Assembly (NCBI GenBank): GCA_958510875.1
Contig: OY294068.1
Span: forward strand, 28,128,297 to 28,192,296
Length of the DNA: 64,000 nucleotides
Source of the DNA: Endomychus coccineus
Lineage: Eukaryota > Arthropoda > Insecta > Coleoptera > Endomychidae
Direction: 5' to 3'
In this document: positions 32,225 through 46,300 of the stretch, piece after piece
Position numbering within the stretch: position 1 is the stretch's first letter
Layout: the number at the start of each line of letters is the position of its first letter
Made by a program: the position numbers and the translations under genes
Notes under the pieces: model-generated
Told to the model about the DNA's origin: nothing
What the model saw: the letters and a program-made list of their open reading frames with translations, nothing else
The model's database searches: none

Positions 32225-35200
32225 GCCCATTTGAAATGTAACAATGGATAAATTCGTAACAGTTTCGAAGTGTATCAGGATAGCATGAGCAAGAAGGTAT
32301 ATTCTGCATTTGGCATAAAACGCAGACGTGAATTCACCTAATTTCGGAAATGTACCAGCATAACATACGGGGGAGGAGGTATATTCCCCATTTGGAATGA
32401 AACCTTGCATATGTAAAAACTCATAACAGTTTCGTGATGTATCAGGATAATATAAGAGAAAGGAGGTATATTGTGCATTTATCACGAGAGCTGGCGTGAA
32501 TTCATCAAATATCTGAAGTGGCTGTTGTGAATTATATCAGGATAGCATAAGAGCGATAAGGTACATTCGGCATTTAGTACATAATAATGTATATACGTTT
32601 CTGAGAGTATCAGGACAGCATAAGAGCAAGTACGGAGTAAGGTAATAGTTCCTGATACACGTCTAGGAAAATTTTCCAGTAAATTCATAATAAAGTTTCG
32701 GAGCTTAATATCAGGATACTTACTATTGAAGAGATGTGTTTCATTCAGGTATTCACTATTAAGTTTGTAAATTCGTGACAGATCCGAAGTATATCAGGTT
32801 AGACTAAGAGTAAGGACTATATTCTGCATTTGGCATGAAATGCATACTTGATTCATGGAAGCTTTGAACTATATCAGGATAGCATAAGAGCTATAAGATA
32901 TATTCTGCATTTAGTACAACACCCATGCATAATAATGTATACACGTTTCTGAGAGTATCAGGACAACATAAGAGCAAGTACGGAGTGAGGTAATAGTTCC
33001 TGATACACGTCTAGAAAAATTTTCCAGTAAATTCATCATAAAGTTTCGGAGCTTGATATCTGGATACTTACTATTGAAGAGATGTGTTTCATTCAGGTAT
33101 TCACTATTAAGTTTGTGAATTCGTGACAGTTCCGAAGTATATCAGGTTAGACTAAGAGTAAGGACTATATTCTGTATTTGGCATGAAATGCATACTTGAT
33201 TCATGGAAGTTTTGAACTATATCAGGATAGCAGAAGAGCGAGAAGATATATTCTGCATTTAGTACAACACCCATGCATAATAATGTATACACGTTTCTGA
33301 GAGTATCAGGACAGCATAAGAGCAAGTACGGAGTAAGGTAATAGTTGCTGATACAGGTCTAGGAAAATTATCTAGTAAATTCATCATAAAGTTTCGGTGC
33401 TTGATATCTGGATACTTACTATTGAAGAGATGTGTTTCATTCAGGTATTCACTATTAAGTTTGTAAATTCGTGACAGATCCGAAGTATATCAGGTTAGAC
33501 TAAGAGTAAGGACTATATTCTGCATTTGGCATGAAATGCATACTTGATTCATGGAAGATTTGAACTATATCAGGATAGCATAAGAGCGATAAGATATATT
33601 CTGCATTTAGTACAATACCCATGCAAATAATGTATACACGTTTCTGAGAGTATCAGGACAACATAAGAGCAAGTACGGAGTGAGGTAATAGTTCCTGATA
33701 CACGTCTAGAAAAATTTTCCAGTAAATTCATCACAAAGATTCGGAGCTTTTTATCAGGATACTTACTATTGAAGAGATGTGTTTCATTCAGGTATTCAGT
33801 ATTAAGTTTGTAAATTCGTGACAGTTCCGAAGTATATCAGGTTAGACTAAGAGTAAGGACTATATTCTGCATTTGGCATGAAATGCATACTTGATTCAAG
33901 GAAGCTTTGAACTATATCAGGATAGCATAAGAGCAATAAGGTATATTCTGCATTTAGTACAACACGCTTGCATAATGCATATACGTTTATGAGAGTATGA
34001 GGACAGCATGAGAGCAAGTATGTAGATGTGTAATAGTTCATGGTAGACAAAAAACTTTCCAGTAAATTCATCATGAAATTTCAGAGCTTGACATCAAGAT
34101 ACTTACTATCGAAGATATATGTTTCATTCAGGCAGACACTATTAAATTTGTAAATTCATGATAGTTCTGAAGTATCACAGAATAGCCTAAGAGCAGGAGC
34201 ATTCTGTAGTTGGCGTGAAATGCTTACCTGATTCATGGAAGCTTTGACTTATATCGGGATAGCATAAGGGCGATGAAGTATATTCTGCATTTAGTACAAC
34301 ACGCGTGCATAATGCACATAGGTTGCTGAGAGTGTCAGGACAGCATAAGAGCAAGTATGTAGTTGGGTAATAGTTCTTGACAGACGTCTAAAGAAACTTT
34401 TCAGTAAATTGATCATGAAATTTCAGAGCTTGATATCAAGATACCTTCTATCGAAGATATATGTTTTATTCAGGCAGGCACTATTAAATTTGTAAATTCA
34501 TGAGAGTTCTGAAGTATATCAGGATAGCCTAAGAGCAAGAGCATTCTGTAGTTGGCATGAAATGTTTACCTGATTCATGGAAGCTTTGAATTATATCAGG
34601 ATAGCATAAGTAAGCACAGTAACTTCTTTCTAAAAATTCGGAACTTGATATCAGGATACTTACTATCGAAGAAATGTATTTCATTCAAGCAGACACTTTT
34701 AAGTTTGTAAATTCGTGACAGCTCCGAAGTATATCAGGATAGCCTAAGAGCAGGAGCATTCTGTATTTGACATGAAATGCTTACCTGATTCATGTAAGTC
34801 TTGAATTATATCAGGATAGCATGAGAGCGATAAAGTATATTCTGCATTTAGTACAACACGCGTGCATAATGCATATACGTTCCTGACAGTATCAGTACAG
34901 CATATGAGCAACTATGTAGTTGGGTAATAGTTCCTGACACACGTCTAGGAAAATTTTCCAGTAACTTCTTTCTAAAAATTCGGAACTTGATATCAGGATA
35001 CTTACTATCGAAGAAATGTATTTCATTCAAGCAGACACTTTTAAGTTTGTAAATTCGTGACAGCTCCGAAGTATATCAGGATAGCCTAAGAGCAGGAGCA
35101 TTCTGTATTTGACATGAAATGCTTACCTGATTCATGTAAGTCTTGAATTATATCAGGATAGCATAAGAGCAATAAGGTATATTCTGCATTTAGTACAACA

Positions 35201-38200
35201 CGCTTGCATAATGCATATACGTTTATGAGAGTATGAGGACAGCATGAGAGCAAGTATGTAGATGTGTAATAGTTCATGGTAGACAAAAAACTTTCCAGTA
35301 AATTCATCATGAAATTTCAGAGGTTGACATCAAGATACTTACTATCGAAGATATATGTTTCATTCAGGCAGACACTATTAAATTTGTAAATTCATGATAG
35401 TTCTGAAGTATAACAGAATAGCCTAAGAGCAGGAGCATTCTGTAGTTGGCGTGAAATGCTTACCTGATTCATGTAAGCTTTGACTTATATCGGGATAGCA
35501 TAAGGGCGATGAAGTATATTCTGCATTTAGTACAACACGCGTGCATAATGCACATAGGTTGCTGAGAGTGTCAGGACAGCATAAGAGCAAGTATGTAGTT
35601 GGGTAATAGTTATTGACAGACGTCTAAAGAAACTTTTCAGTAAATTGATCATGAAATTTCAGAGCTTGATATCAAGATACCTTCTATCGAAGATATATGT
35701 TTTATTCAGGCAGGCACTATTAAATTTGTAAATTCATGAGAGTTCTGAAGTATATCAGGATAGCCTAAGAGCAAGAGCATTCTGTAGTTGGCATGAAATG
35801 TTTACCTGATTCATGGAAGCTTTGAATTATATCAGGATAGCATAAGGGCGAGAAAGTATATTATGCATTTAGTACAACACGCGTGCATAATGCATATACG
35901 TTCCTGACAGTATCAGTACAGCATATGAGCAAGTATGTAGTTGGGTAATAGTTCCTGACACACGTCTAGGAAAATTTTCCAGTAAATTCTTTCTAAAAAT
36001 TCGGAACTTGATATCAGGATACTTAATATCGAAGAAATGTATTTCATTCAAGCAGACACTATTAAGTTTGTAAATTCGTGACAGCTCCGAAGTATATCAG
36101 GATAGCCTAAGAGCAGGAGCATTCTGTATTTGACATGAAATGCTTACCTGATTCATGTAAGTCTTGAATTATATCAGGATAGCATGAGAGCGATAAAGTA
36201 TATTCTGCATTTAGTACAACACGCGTGCATAATGCATATACGCTCCTGACAGTATCAGTACAGCATATGAGCAAGTATGTAGTTGGGTAATAGTTCCTGA
36301 CACACGTCTAGGAAAATTTTTCAGTAAATTCATTTTAAAATTTCGGAGCTTGATATCAGGATACTTACTATCGAAGAAATGTGTTTCATTAAGGCAGACA
36401 CTATTAAGTTTGTAAATTCGTGACAGTTTCGGAGTATATCAGGATAGCCTAAGAGCAGGAGCATTCTGTATTTGACGTGAAATGCTTACTTGATTCATGT
36501 AAGTCTTGAATTATATCAGGATAGCATAAGGGTGATAAATTATATTCTACATTTAGTACAACACGTGTGCATAATGCATATACGTTTCTGAGAGTTTCAG
36601 CACAGCATATGAGCAACTATGTAGTTGGGTAATAGTTCCTGACACACGTCTAGGAAAATTTTCCAGTAACTTCTTTCTAAAAATTCGGAACTTGATATCA
36701 GGATACTTACTATCGAAGAAATGTATTTCATTCAAGCAGACACTTTTAAGTTTGTAAATTCGTGACAGCTCCGAAGTATATCAGGATAGCCTAAGAGCAG
36801 GAGCATTCTGTATTTGACATGAAATGCTTACCTGATTCATGTAAGTATTGAATTATATCAGGATAGCATGAGAGCGATAAAGTATATTCTGCATTTAGTA
36901 CAACACGCGTGCATAATGCATATACGTTCCTGACAGTATCAGTACAGCATATGAGCAAGTATGTAGTTGGGTAATAGTTCCTGACACACGTCTAGGGAAA
37001 TTTTTCAGTTAATTCATTTTAAAATTTCGGAGCTTGATATCAGGATACTTACTATCGAAGAAATGTGTTTCATTCAGGCAGACACTATTAAGTTTGTAAA
37101 TTCGTGACAGTTTCGGAGTATATCAGGATAGCCTAAGAGCAGGAGCATTCTGTATTTGACGTGAAATGCTTACCTGATTCATGTAAGTCTTGAATTATAT
37201 CAGGATAGCATAAGGGTGATAAATTATATTCTACATTCAGTACAACACGCGTGCATAATGCATATACGTTTCTGAGAGTTTCAGCACAGCATATGAGCAA
37301 CTACGTAGTTGGGTAATAGTTCCTGACACACGTCTAGGAAAATTTTCCAGTAAATTCTTTCTAAAAATTCGGAACTTGATATCAGGATACTTACTATCGA
37401 AGAAATGTATTTCATTCAAGCATACACTATTAAGTTTGTAAATTCGTGACAGCTCCGAAGTATATCAGGATAGCCTAAGAGCAGGAGCATTCTGTATTTG
37501 ACATGAAATGCTTACCTGATTCATGTAAGTCTTGAATTATATCAGGATAGCATGAGAGCGATAAAGTATATTCTGCATTTAGTACAACACGCGTGCATAA
37601 TGCATATACGTTTCTGAGAGTTTCAGCACAGCATATGAGCAACTACGTAGTTGGGTAATAGTTCCTGACACACGTCTAGGAAAATTTTCCAGTAAATTCT
37701 TTCTAAAAATTCGGAACTTGATATCAGGATACTTACTATCGAAGAAATGTATTTCATTCAAGCATACACTATTAAGTTTGTAAATTCGTGACAGCTCCGA
37801 AGTATATCAGGATAGCCTAAGAGCAGGAGCATTCTGTATTTGACATGAAATGCTTACCTGATTCATGTAAGTCTTGAATTATATCAGGATAGCATGAGAG
37901 CGATAAAGTATATTCTGCATTTAGTTCAACACGCTTGCGTACAGCATATACGTTTCTGAGAGTATCAGGACAACATAAGAGCAACGATGTACTTGGGTAA
38001 TAGCTCTCAATGCACGTCTGAAAAATCTTTCCAGTAAATTCATCACAAAATTTCGGAGCTTCGTATCAGGATACTTATTATCGAAGAGCCGTGTTTCATT
38101 CAGGCAGACACTATTAAGTTTGTAAATTTATGACAGTTCCGAAGTATATCAGGATATCCCAAGAGCAAAACTATATCCTGAATTTGGCATGATATGCTTA

Positions 38201-38523
38201 CCTGATTCATGGAAGCTTTGAATGATATCAGGATAGACTAAGAGCAGGAGCATTCTGTATTTGGCATGAAATGCTTACCTGATTCATGTAAGTCTAGAAT
38301 TATATCAGGTTAGCATAAGAGCGATAAGGTGTATTAATTTTGTACATCACGCGTGCGTAATGCATATACGTTTATGAGAGTGTCAGGACAGCATAAGAGC
38401 AAGTATGTAGTTGGGTCTTGATATACGTCTAAGAAAATGTTCCAGTGAATTAGTCATAAAACTTCAGAGCTTGATATCAGGATTCTTACTATCGAAGATA
38501 TTTGTTTAATTCAGGCAGGCACG
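32225..38523. repeat. Satellite array, 342-348-bp monomers with internal 4-part structure
   Basis: About 6.3 kb of tandem repeats. Monomers are about 348 bp in the left half (TCATTCAGGTATTCACTATT at 32,741, 33,089, 33,437, 33,784) and about 342 bp in the right half. Each monomer holds four diverged sub-units around a TATCAGGATAG-like motif; in one monomer the TATCAG positions are 36,095, 36,172, 36,253, 36,354 and then 36,437 (spacings 77, 81, 101, 83). The ancestor was probably an about 85-bp unit. Near-identical blocks recur at 684 bp in the right part, a two-monomer higher-order unit. The edge at 32,225-32,700 has irregular, more diverged sub-units. Short repeated open frames across the array are by-products. 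Confidence 0.95.
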
Positions 38524-40789
38524 AAAGCGCCGCAATATGTTTCTCATAAATGATTCACCTCGGAAACTCGAAAATTTTGAAATGACTTAACAATTTCAAA
38601 TTCACAAAATTACAAAATATAATTCATATTATCACAACTGCATCTCCACACATGCATTTCTCGTTGGTATGTAATACTGTTCCAGCAGATTGAATAAAGA
38701 ATGGAAAGAGGGAATTCTCTTTTCATAATAATTCCATTTGTTTAGGAAATTTTTTAGGTAGTTTTTACATCTAAACAACCTGTATTTTGTATTGCATCTT
38801 ATCACAGCTTGTGATTTTCTAAAAATTAATGAAAGCAGACTAGAATTTGGTATTATTTATTGTTCAAAAGGTTTGGGATTAGTGGAGAGAAAGGTCAATG
38901 TTATAAAAACACAGTTTATATAAGTACACAAGATGTAGCATTTAATGCTTACGTTTCAAAAAAACACTATACAGAGGACACGGCGTTACCAAATTAGTTA
39001 AGAGGTATCTCGTCCCATCGTTTATAATATTAATATATATTTCATTAAAAAGCAGAACACAATAAAGTTTCCTCTCATACATAACACAGAGGTACGATAT
39101 TCTCTCATTGATCTGTATTGATTTTAGTTTCGTATACATTGGATAAGGCGAATAATGTTTCTTGGTGGAAATCACTTAAAAACGAACAGCCAACATTCTC
39201 ATCGGAGGTAATTGTATTTACAAAAACAGCAATGGCGGAGTCAGGGGTATATACAGATCAGTATAGGCATAAATATATCATTAACACAATATTTACAAAT
39301 TCTCTTTTGTAGTTCACTTTTACTATAAGATAAACCCCTATCCGCCTAACAAAGGTAACGAAAATGTCAAATTATATTCAAACCAAAACAGTACCATCTG
39401 TATCTGAAATACATTCACATAGTAACTTGTATTGTCTTCAATCCAATTATTTTTCATTAACAGTACTTAATATTACTACAACCATTCAAGAACTTTTACA
39501 TTAAATCATTATTGGAACTTTCTTTTACAGAGAACATAAACACATTTTACAGTAATTGATTGAGATGATTTGAACAATTTTCGCTATACAGTCTGTTTAT
39601 TGCGACTTCTCAGAAGAATATTCGTAGTCTGCAATTATTCCATTGTTTAAGAGGCTAAGTTATGAACAAGTTTATTAAGAACCTTGTGCGGTTATATAGT
39701 TTACATTCAATTAAAATTGGAAGGGTCATCATAAACGGTTTTAATACAGAAAAATATATAAGCTTTGAGTTTTATAATTTCGAATTCAATCATCTTAAAT
39801 GACACTCTCTCACTTATATTCTATTTCAATAGTACAGCTGAAAATGATACCACGTGAATGTATTTCCAATATTTTGAGGTTAGTATAATTTCAGATATTT
39901 TTTCATCATCCCATTGTATGATCATTTTGTTCTCAGAGCAAAAACTATTATAAAATTCCGAATATACTAAATTAAAATTACAATAACATTAATTAATCAC
40001 TTATTACATAAAATATAAACTTTCACCAGGAATTGATACTATTGCAAATCCTAGTTTTTCAATGTACAAAGAACAGACTAACTAAAGCCCTAGATCATTA
40101 TTTACTCAATCGATAATCGGTAAAGTCAAAGTCATTCTTGGAACTGGTTCTATGTTATTATTATACCTGGCTTAGATTTGATACACATGGATGAATTAAT
40201 ACAAGTCCATTATGTGGTTAATCAAACCTTTTTCATTCGTAGTATTAATTTCCGTCAATTTAATGGTTTGTCTGATTGTTAATCTAAACTACTTTACAAA
40301 ACTATCGTACCACTCAGAAGTATGGAAAATGCTGTGCTGGCATAACCAATATATGGAGCATATGCGGCTTATGTTGGCAAGAAACAAATAAGGAGGCGTA
40401 TGCAATTTTATTTTGACACATGTCTAGTAATAAAACGGTATTTAAGAGACATACGACATTATTACTTTTCCTCTACTACATCATGTTGAAACCAAACTTA
40501 GTTGCGTACCTACCTAGTGATTTATGAAAGGTAAGTTTAATTTTGCAATGCAATGAGAATTTGTATACGATAGGCGTATTAAAAAAAAATTAAATAAATA
40601 ATAAATCAAGTGAGCCATTTAAAACGTTGGCATCTGTGAGACCAAAAACTTAGGTTGATGGAGATAGCAGTATACGGTATATCGCTCGTCTTCTGGGGAT
40701 TTACCATTGGACAATGAGGCCGATGGTAAAACGGCACATGGCTACTGGTTCACACGTTAGGAGAGACATAATGTGTTTTCAGCTAGTGA
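38524..40789. other. Non-coding interval
   Basis: AT-rich; no recognisable gene, domain or repeat. Confidence 0.3.
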
Positions 40790-42000
40790 TGAGAGTAAAA
40801 AGCAAGACCGCGACCGAGACCAAGGCATTATTTTGACAACAAGACCAAGACCATATCCTGCAAGACAAAGTTTTGCGAGGCTCTTGCAAATCCTGCACTA
40901 AGATAAAATCAATGGATTGTTTCTAATAATATGTATGATATTTCTATATTACCGTAGAGAGATCTGAAAATATAATATTTAGTAGTCTTTGCTGAAAGAA
41001 TTATAAAATAGAAAATTATTTATTTGGGGACGCTGCCGACATCGGCTTGCAGTTGCTTTGTCGCAAGCCGCGTATCGCTCGCTTGACTTTGACGGCGAGT
41101 GTGCCTCAAAGTTCTTTCTTCTTGGCAGTGTCCACACTCACAGGTGTTTTTGTTTCATATATTGTGAAAAAATATTTACTGTATAACTAGTTTCTTTCCA
41201 ATTTTCGTGACATAATGTTCATTGTTTTTAAGATGAATGCGAGAACATGCGAATGGATGCTAATACGCATCAATTTTTGCTTGTTTTTTTATTGTAAGAT
41301 TTTTGGTTAACTTACGAAAAATTTGCATACACTAAAATAGTTTTTTGCATTTATCTCGATCACCGAAAATATATGAACTTGTAGAGTGTAGACGTAAATA
41401 TTGACAAAAGCTACAAATGTTGGCCTTCTGATATTTAATAAGCATACTAAATTCCAGGGCATAATTTAAAACAAACACGAAAAATAATAAAATTTTGACA
41501 CCCCATATCTTGGAAACAAAAAGCAATTTTGGACATACGTTTGTCTCATTTTTTGATTGACGTCGTTTGTCGTTTTATGGTTTTATTGTTTATTTTCAAG
41601 TCTAAGAACTTTTAATTATTTTATTATAAATAATTAATCACAGAACTATCCCTAAAATTCTGCCGAAAAGTACACATGTCATAGCTGATCTTACGGGCGT
41701 CCTCACCGGCCAATGTAGGGTCTCCCTTACGGAGAATTCATCTTGTCCCAACTGCGGTACTAGAAAGGAGACTTTTTACCAACTTATAGGAGAGAGCGCC
41801 AAGTGGTGTCGCAGTTGCACCAGGGTACTTCTGGGTCTGTTCAATCGTTGTTAAAAAGCAAGTCTTGCAAGACTCTTGATGCAAGACCAAGACTGATACC
41901 AAGATTTAGCATGTAAGATCAAGACCAAGAAACATATTAGCTTGCAAGACCAAGACTATATGTGCAGGAATAAGACCAACACCATACAAGTCTGGCTTTC
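40790..42000. repeat. CAAGACC-rich element or composite
   Basis: Irregular repeats of CAAGACCAAGACC and TCTTGCAAGAC occur at 40,800-40,910 and 41,855-41,990. Between them are a structured GC-richer block (41,030-41,142) and a LINE remnant (41,665-41,840). The structured block has a perfect hairpin CGGCTTGC/GCAAGCCG and imperfectly inverted ends GGACGCTGCC and GGCAGTGTCC. The two CAAGACC zones may be ends of one element or independent. Confidence 0.45.
41665..41840 (+). pseudogene. C-terminal zinc-finger remnant of a non-LTR retrotransposon
   Basis: The plus strand reads TGQCRVSLTENSSCPNCGTR, then KETFYQLIGESAKW. This resembles the C-x2-C..H segment after RNase H in R1/Loa-type LINE proteins (TGHC...CPxC...E..HL..EC.KW). 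It is only about 60 codons and is isolated from any RT. The His and last Cys of the motif are changed, so it is a dead fragment. Confidence 0.6.
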
Positions 42001-44689
42001 ACCGTCAAAATGCTTCATGAAACAGGATAGTAACAAGTTTGCATTTACAGACAGAGCTGAAGATCGTTAGAAATGTCCAAGTTTCTGGTCTTACTGTGAG
42101 AAAAATACGGTTTGATTGGACCATCGATGACTGGAAGCTTGGATGAAAATATATTGTATTACTTTGAAGATTGTTGAAAATATACTTACGTTAATGTTTT
42201 TATAATAGAAGTGATAAAAACAAAGTAATAAATGTTTTGTTACATCAATATGATAAATTATCCAAAAGTAAAGGTTTACACCATCCATTTTTGAAAGAAT
42301 AATGACAGATATTTACACTAGAGAGTGGCGCGATAGTTTTGAACACAAGTTTGTCATTTGCATTGTTTTTCTTCAATAATGACCATATTAATATCCAGGA
42401 TCATTTACAACAAAGTGACTGAATAAACGCTTCATCAATAAATGGTTTCGATAATAATTTTGAAGTCACATCATTCTTACTCAATTTTGAAATGTTCAAA
42501 TTGTAAGAAGCATGGAATTTGATAGTAGTGATTCAAAAAAATGCTCATTATGTTATGGTTTGGCCAGGATAAAGTAAGCAACCAATTTCATAATTACTGT
42601 AACTTTCAGCTTCATTGGTTATTCAGAATCGGAATAATTCTTATCCCAATCTTTATACAAGACATTTTTCTTCTGGATTGAGATCTAAAAATTCTCATTT
42701 TAATAGAGGATTTGTATAATATAAGTGTAGCTAATCGATTTTTTACTTGGGTTAGGACAAGTTTTCTGTAATTTAAGATATGCCAAAAGTTTCGAAAATA
42801 ATGATTGGCTTTCGTTTATACGTGTTGAAAAATTACTTTCTAGATTTTAGATCCGAGAATTTTTTTTCAACTCTAACCCGTTCTGTCTACACATATTTTG
42901 GGTAATCTGAATATTGAACCCTATTGATTTCGAATTATTTCTCCGTTTCTGAACATTCAGGATTGATGAATAGAGCTGGTTTCGTACATTCACAACGATC
43001 CTTGTCGATTTTCTACAGACAAAAGAGTAATATTTTGGAATGAACACCCCGTATCATTGGTGGGAGTGTTGGAGCAGGACGCAACCTTTATCTGGTGGGT
43101 GGCAGGTAAATGCAAATGCAATATAGGCAAACGTGTATTTATAGGAATAAAAGTTGCGATGAAGAATAAAGTCATATTAATGAGCGTCTTTTTTTTTCAG
43201 ATGAAATTGCATGTTCTTGTGTATACAGAGATGTTAGAGGATGTTGAAATATGATCACTAATAAGACTTTACATATCATCTCTTACTACAAACTACACTA
43301 TAATAGCTGCCTCATGGATATACAATCACGTACCAGCTAACCATCAAGTAATTACGGCGATTAAATGTTGTCTCATAGATCAGACTGTACTAACTTCGCC
43401 TACTACAAAATAATTGGAACATCTTATAATGCGCACAGTTCATCCGTTCTTCGACAGGTCAGAAGGAGTGTGTGAAACCAGTCTAAGGAAAGTTTCAGTG
43501 ATACCCAAAACCAGCTTCCAAGTTTTCTTTGACTGTACTAATAGATTGAAATATTTTCCTATAATTTCACAGTTAATATTAAGATGGTACTGTTTTTACG
43601 GTTTCTATTTAAGATGCAAACATTGGATTGAGAGTATCGCCCTTCCCCCATGGACCGCTTGATAATTCATATCATAATTATAAATATCCTATAACATCAC
43701 TAAAGTCGTATACTGCATGCAGCCGTGGCTTGGGAGGGAGATACTCTGTTGAGAGCGTCAGGACAGCTTAGAACAACAACAATAGCCATCTCGACGCTCC
43801 GTCCCTGGCATAAACAATCACGATACAACCAAATCATCAGGTTGGTAACGCTTTATTGTAAGTGAATCGGATTGAAAAGTTGGAGTAGTATGTGAGGTTA
43901 TGGTATATTATGGGATTCAGCCGTGGAACGCAGACCACCTGAGTGACTTTGTAACATTTTTTTTTGTATACTTGTGTATTATCATAGGAATAGTCGTTAT
44001 AAGCATCTCTAGATTCATAGTTACGTATATATCATATCGTATATCTTCGTCGGGACTTGTTCGGTTCTTTTTAAAAATAGCAAAAAAATCACAACAAATA
44101 TAACAACTATTAATTTACAACAGCACAACCTTGAATTATTTTTTTGTACATGAAGTACTTTTTGAAGATTTTTCTAAGAAACTTATGGCGACGGTGAAAG
44201 TGAAAATTCAGAGGGAATGGATGGGAAGAGTGGCTGATCGTTTTCGGACGCGGGAACAGGAGAGAGAGAGAGAGTTTTGTGGGGTACTAGGACGAGGGTG
44301 TTATAAGGTAACACATCGAGGAACCTAAGCTAAGAGACCACTTTACACGGTTGCAATTGTCCTTTTGTCCGGCACGTTACGTCGCGCCATATTCATCATC
44401 TATCTACAGCAGTCATAGCACGAGTAGTCTAATACTTTTGTACAAATCCTTCCCGTTTACTAAACACTGGGGCACTACATTTACACTTTGTACAGAGAAT
44501 AATCACATTTAGGAGTTGCATATTTCTATGTCCATAGTCGTTGTGACGCGCGAGGGAGAACCTGCAACAGAAATATCACATTCAGTATAGAATACAATAC
44601 CTTGTAACTTGTTCAGTCTACATTTCCTAATTTTTTGAGTATTATAGTCACGTGAACCGTATGTTCAATTCAATGTCGAACCATTTAGA
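42001..44689. other. Non-coding interval downstream of hth
   Basis: No gene established. Bases about 44,190-44,570 are less AT-rich and include a short (AG)n run at 44,260. On the minus strand a plausible splice acceptor ends at 44,562 and could open a short alternative hth terminal exon. Otherwise nothing. Confidence 0.3.
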
Positions 44690-46300
44690 TTGGCTCTTCC
44701 TGAATGACAGTTTCGATCACTGAACCTTCGAAGGTGGGCTCAAGTGAACATATTGAAAAGGTAGACATGTATGTGAGACTACTTACAAATAGAGGTCTTC
44801 GGTAATGAAATGACCGAATGTGTCTGGCTTTTATATAGAATGTAATTCTGTAGATATATGAGCCGAGCCTTAGGTTCAAGTGAACTTATTGACAAATAAT
44901 ACGTGTATGTGAGACTATCTAAAGAATGAGCTCTGTGTGAATGAAATGTCAGTTGAGTCATTATTCACGCTTTCATCAGTCTGGCTTGTATATGAAATGT
45001 AATTCTGTAGATATATGAGCCATGTTGAGAAGTCATATAGGTATGTGGGACTATCTACAGAATGAGATTTATGAGATTTTTGTAGATGAAATGACAGTTG
45101 AGTCATTATTCATGTCTTTATCAGTCTGCATCGTATATGGAATGTAATTCTGTAGATATTGAACCATAGGTTCAAGTTAACATATCGAGAAGGCTTATAT
45201 GTATGTGAGATTATCTACAGAATGAGCTCTTTGTAATTGAAATGACAGTTGTATCATAATTATTCATGTCTTTATCCGTCTGGCACTTATATGGAATGTA
45301 ATTCTGCAGATATATGATCCATCTGTTTGGCTGGTATATGGAATATAATTCTGTAGATATTTGAGATCAAAGTGAACATGTTGAGAAGGTATGTGAAACT
45401 AACTAAGAACTGAATGAACTCTTTGACCATTGAGTCTATTCTTGTCTTTATCAGTCTGGATCGTATATGGAATGTAATTCTGTAGATATTCGAAACGTAG
45501 GTTCGAGTGAACATATCGAGAAGGTTTACATGTATGTGAGTCATTATTATTCATGTCTTTATCCGTCTGGGTCTTACATGGAATGTAATTCTGTAGATAT
45601 ATGAACCATGGGCTTAACTGAACATATCGAGAAGGTATATATGTATGTGAGTGAATTTACAGTAAATGAGCTCCTTGTAAATGAAATGGAAGTTAAGTCA
45701 TTATTCATGTCTTTATCAGTCTGGGTCGTATATGCAATGTAATTCTGCAGATATATGAATCATCTGTTTGGCTGGTATATGAAATGTAATTCTGTAGATA
45801 TTTGAGGTCAAAGTGAACATGTTGAGAAGTCATATAAGTATGTGAAACTATCTACAGAATGAACTCTTTAACCGTTGAGTCTTTATTCTTGTCTTTATCA
45901 GTCTGGATCGTATATGGAATGTAATTGTGTAGATATTTGAAACGTAGGTTCAAATGAATATATCGAGAAGGTTTACATGTATGTATCTACAGAATGAACT
46001 CTTTGTAATTGAAATGGCAGTGGAGTCATTATTATTCATGTCTTTATCCGTCTGGGTCTTCTATAGAATGTAATTCTGTAGATATATGAACCATGGGTTT
46101 GAGTGAACACATCGAGGTATATATGTATGTGGAATGAGCTCTTTGTAAATGAAATGAAAGTTGAGGCATTATTCATGTCTTCGTATAGTCTGAATCGTAT
46201 AGGTTATGTAATTCTGCATATAAATGATCCAACAGTTGGGCTCGTATACGGAATGTAATTCTTTAGATATATGAACCATAGGTTCAAGTAAATAGAACGA
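44690..46300. repeat. Minisatellite, about 150-bp unit, with recurrent 47-bp partial units
   Basis: The motif GGAATGTAATTCTGTAGATA recurs about a dozen times. AATTCTG-type positions are 44,846, 45,001, 45,147, 45,300, 45,347, 45,476, 45,587, 45,741, 45,788, 45,923, 46,072, 46,210 and 46,257. Most spacings are 110-157 bp, but a 47-bp step occurs three times after copies carrying a CTGCA variant. Units also share GAACATATCGAGAAGG and ATTCATGTCTTTATC. No coding meaning. It lies about 1 kb downstream of the hth terminal exon. Confidence 0.9.

Noticed and set aside
32225..38523. Repeated 60-codon open frames and regular direct repeats as a gene family or CRISPR array
   Set aside because: The frames repeat only because the satellite monomer repeats and they share no start context or domain. 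Unit length (342-348 bp) and internal sub-structure are those of a satellite, not CRISPR.
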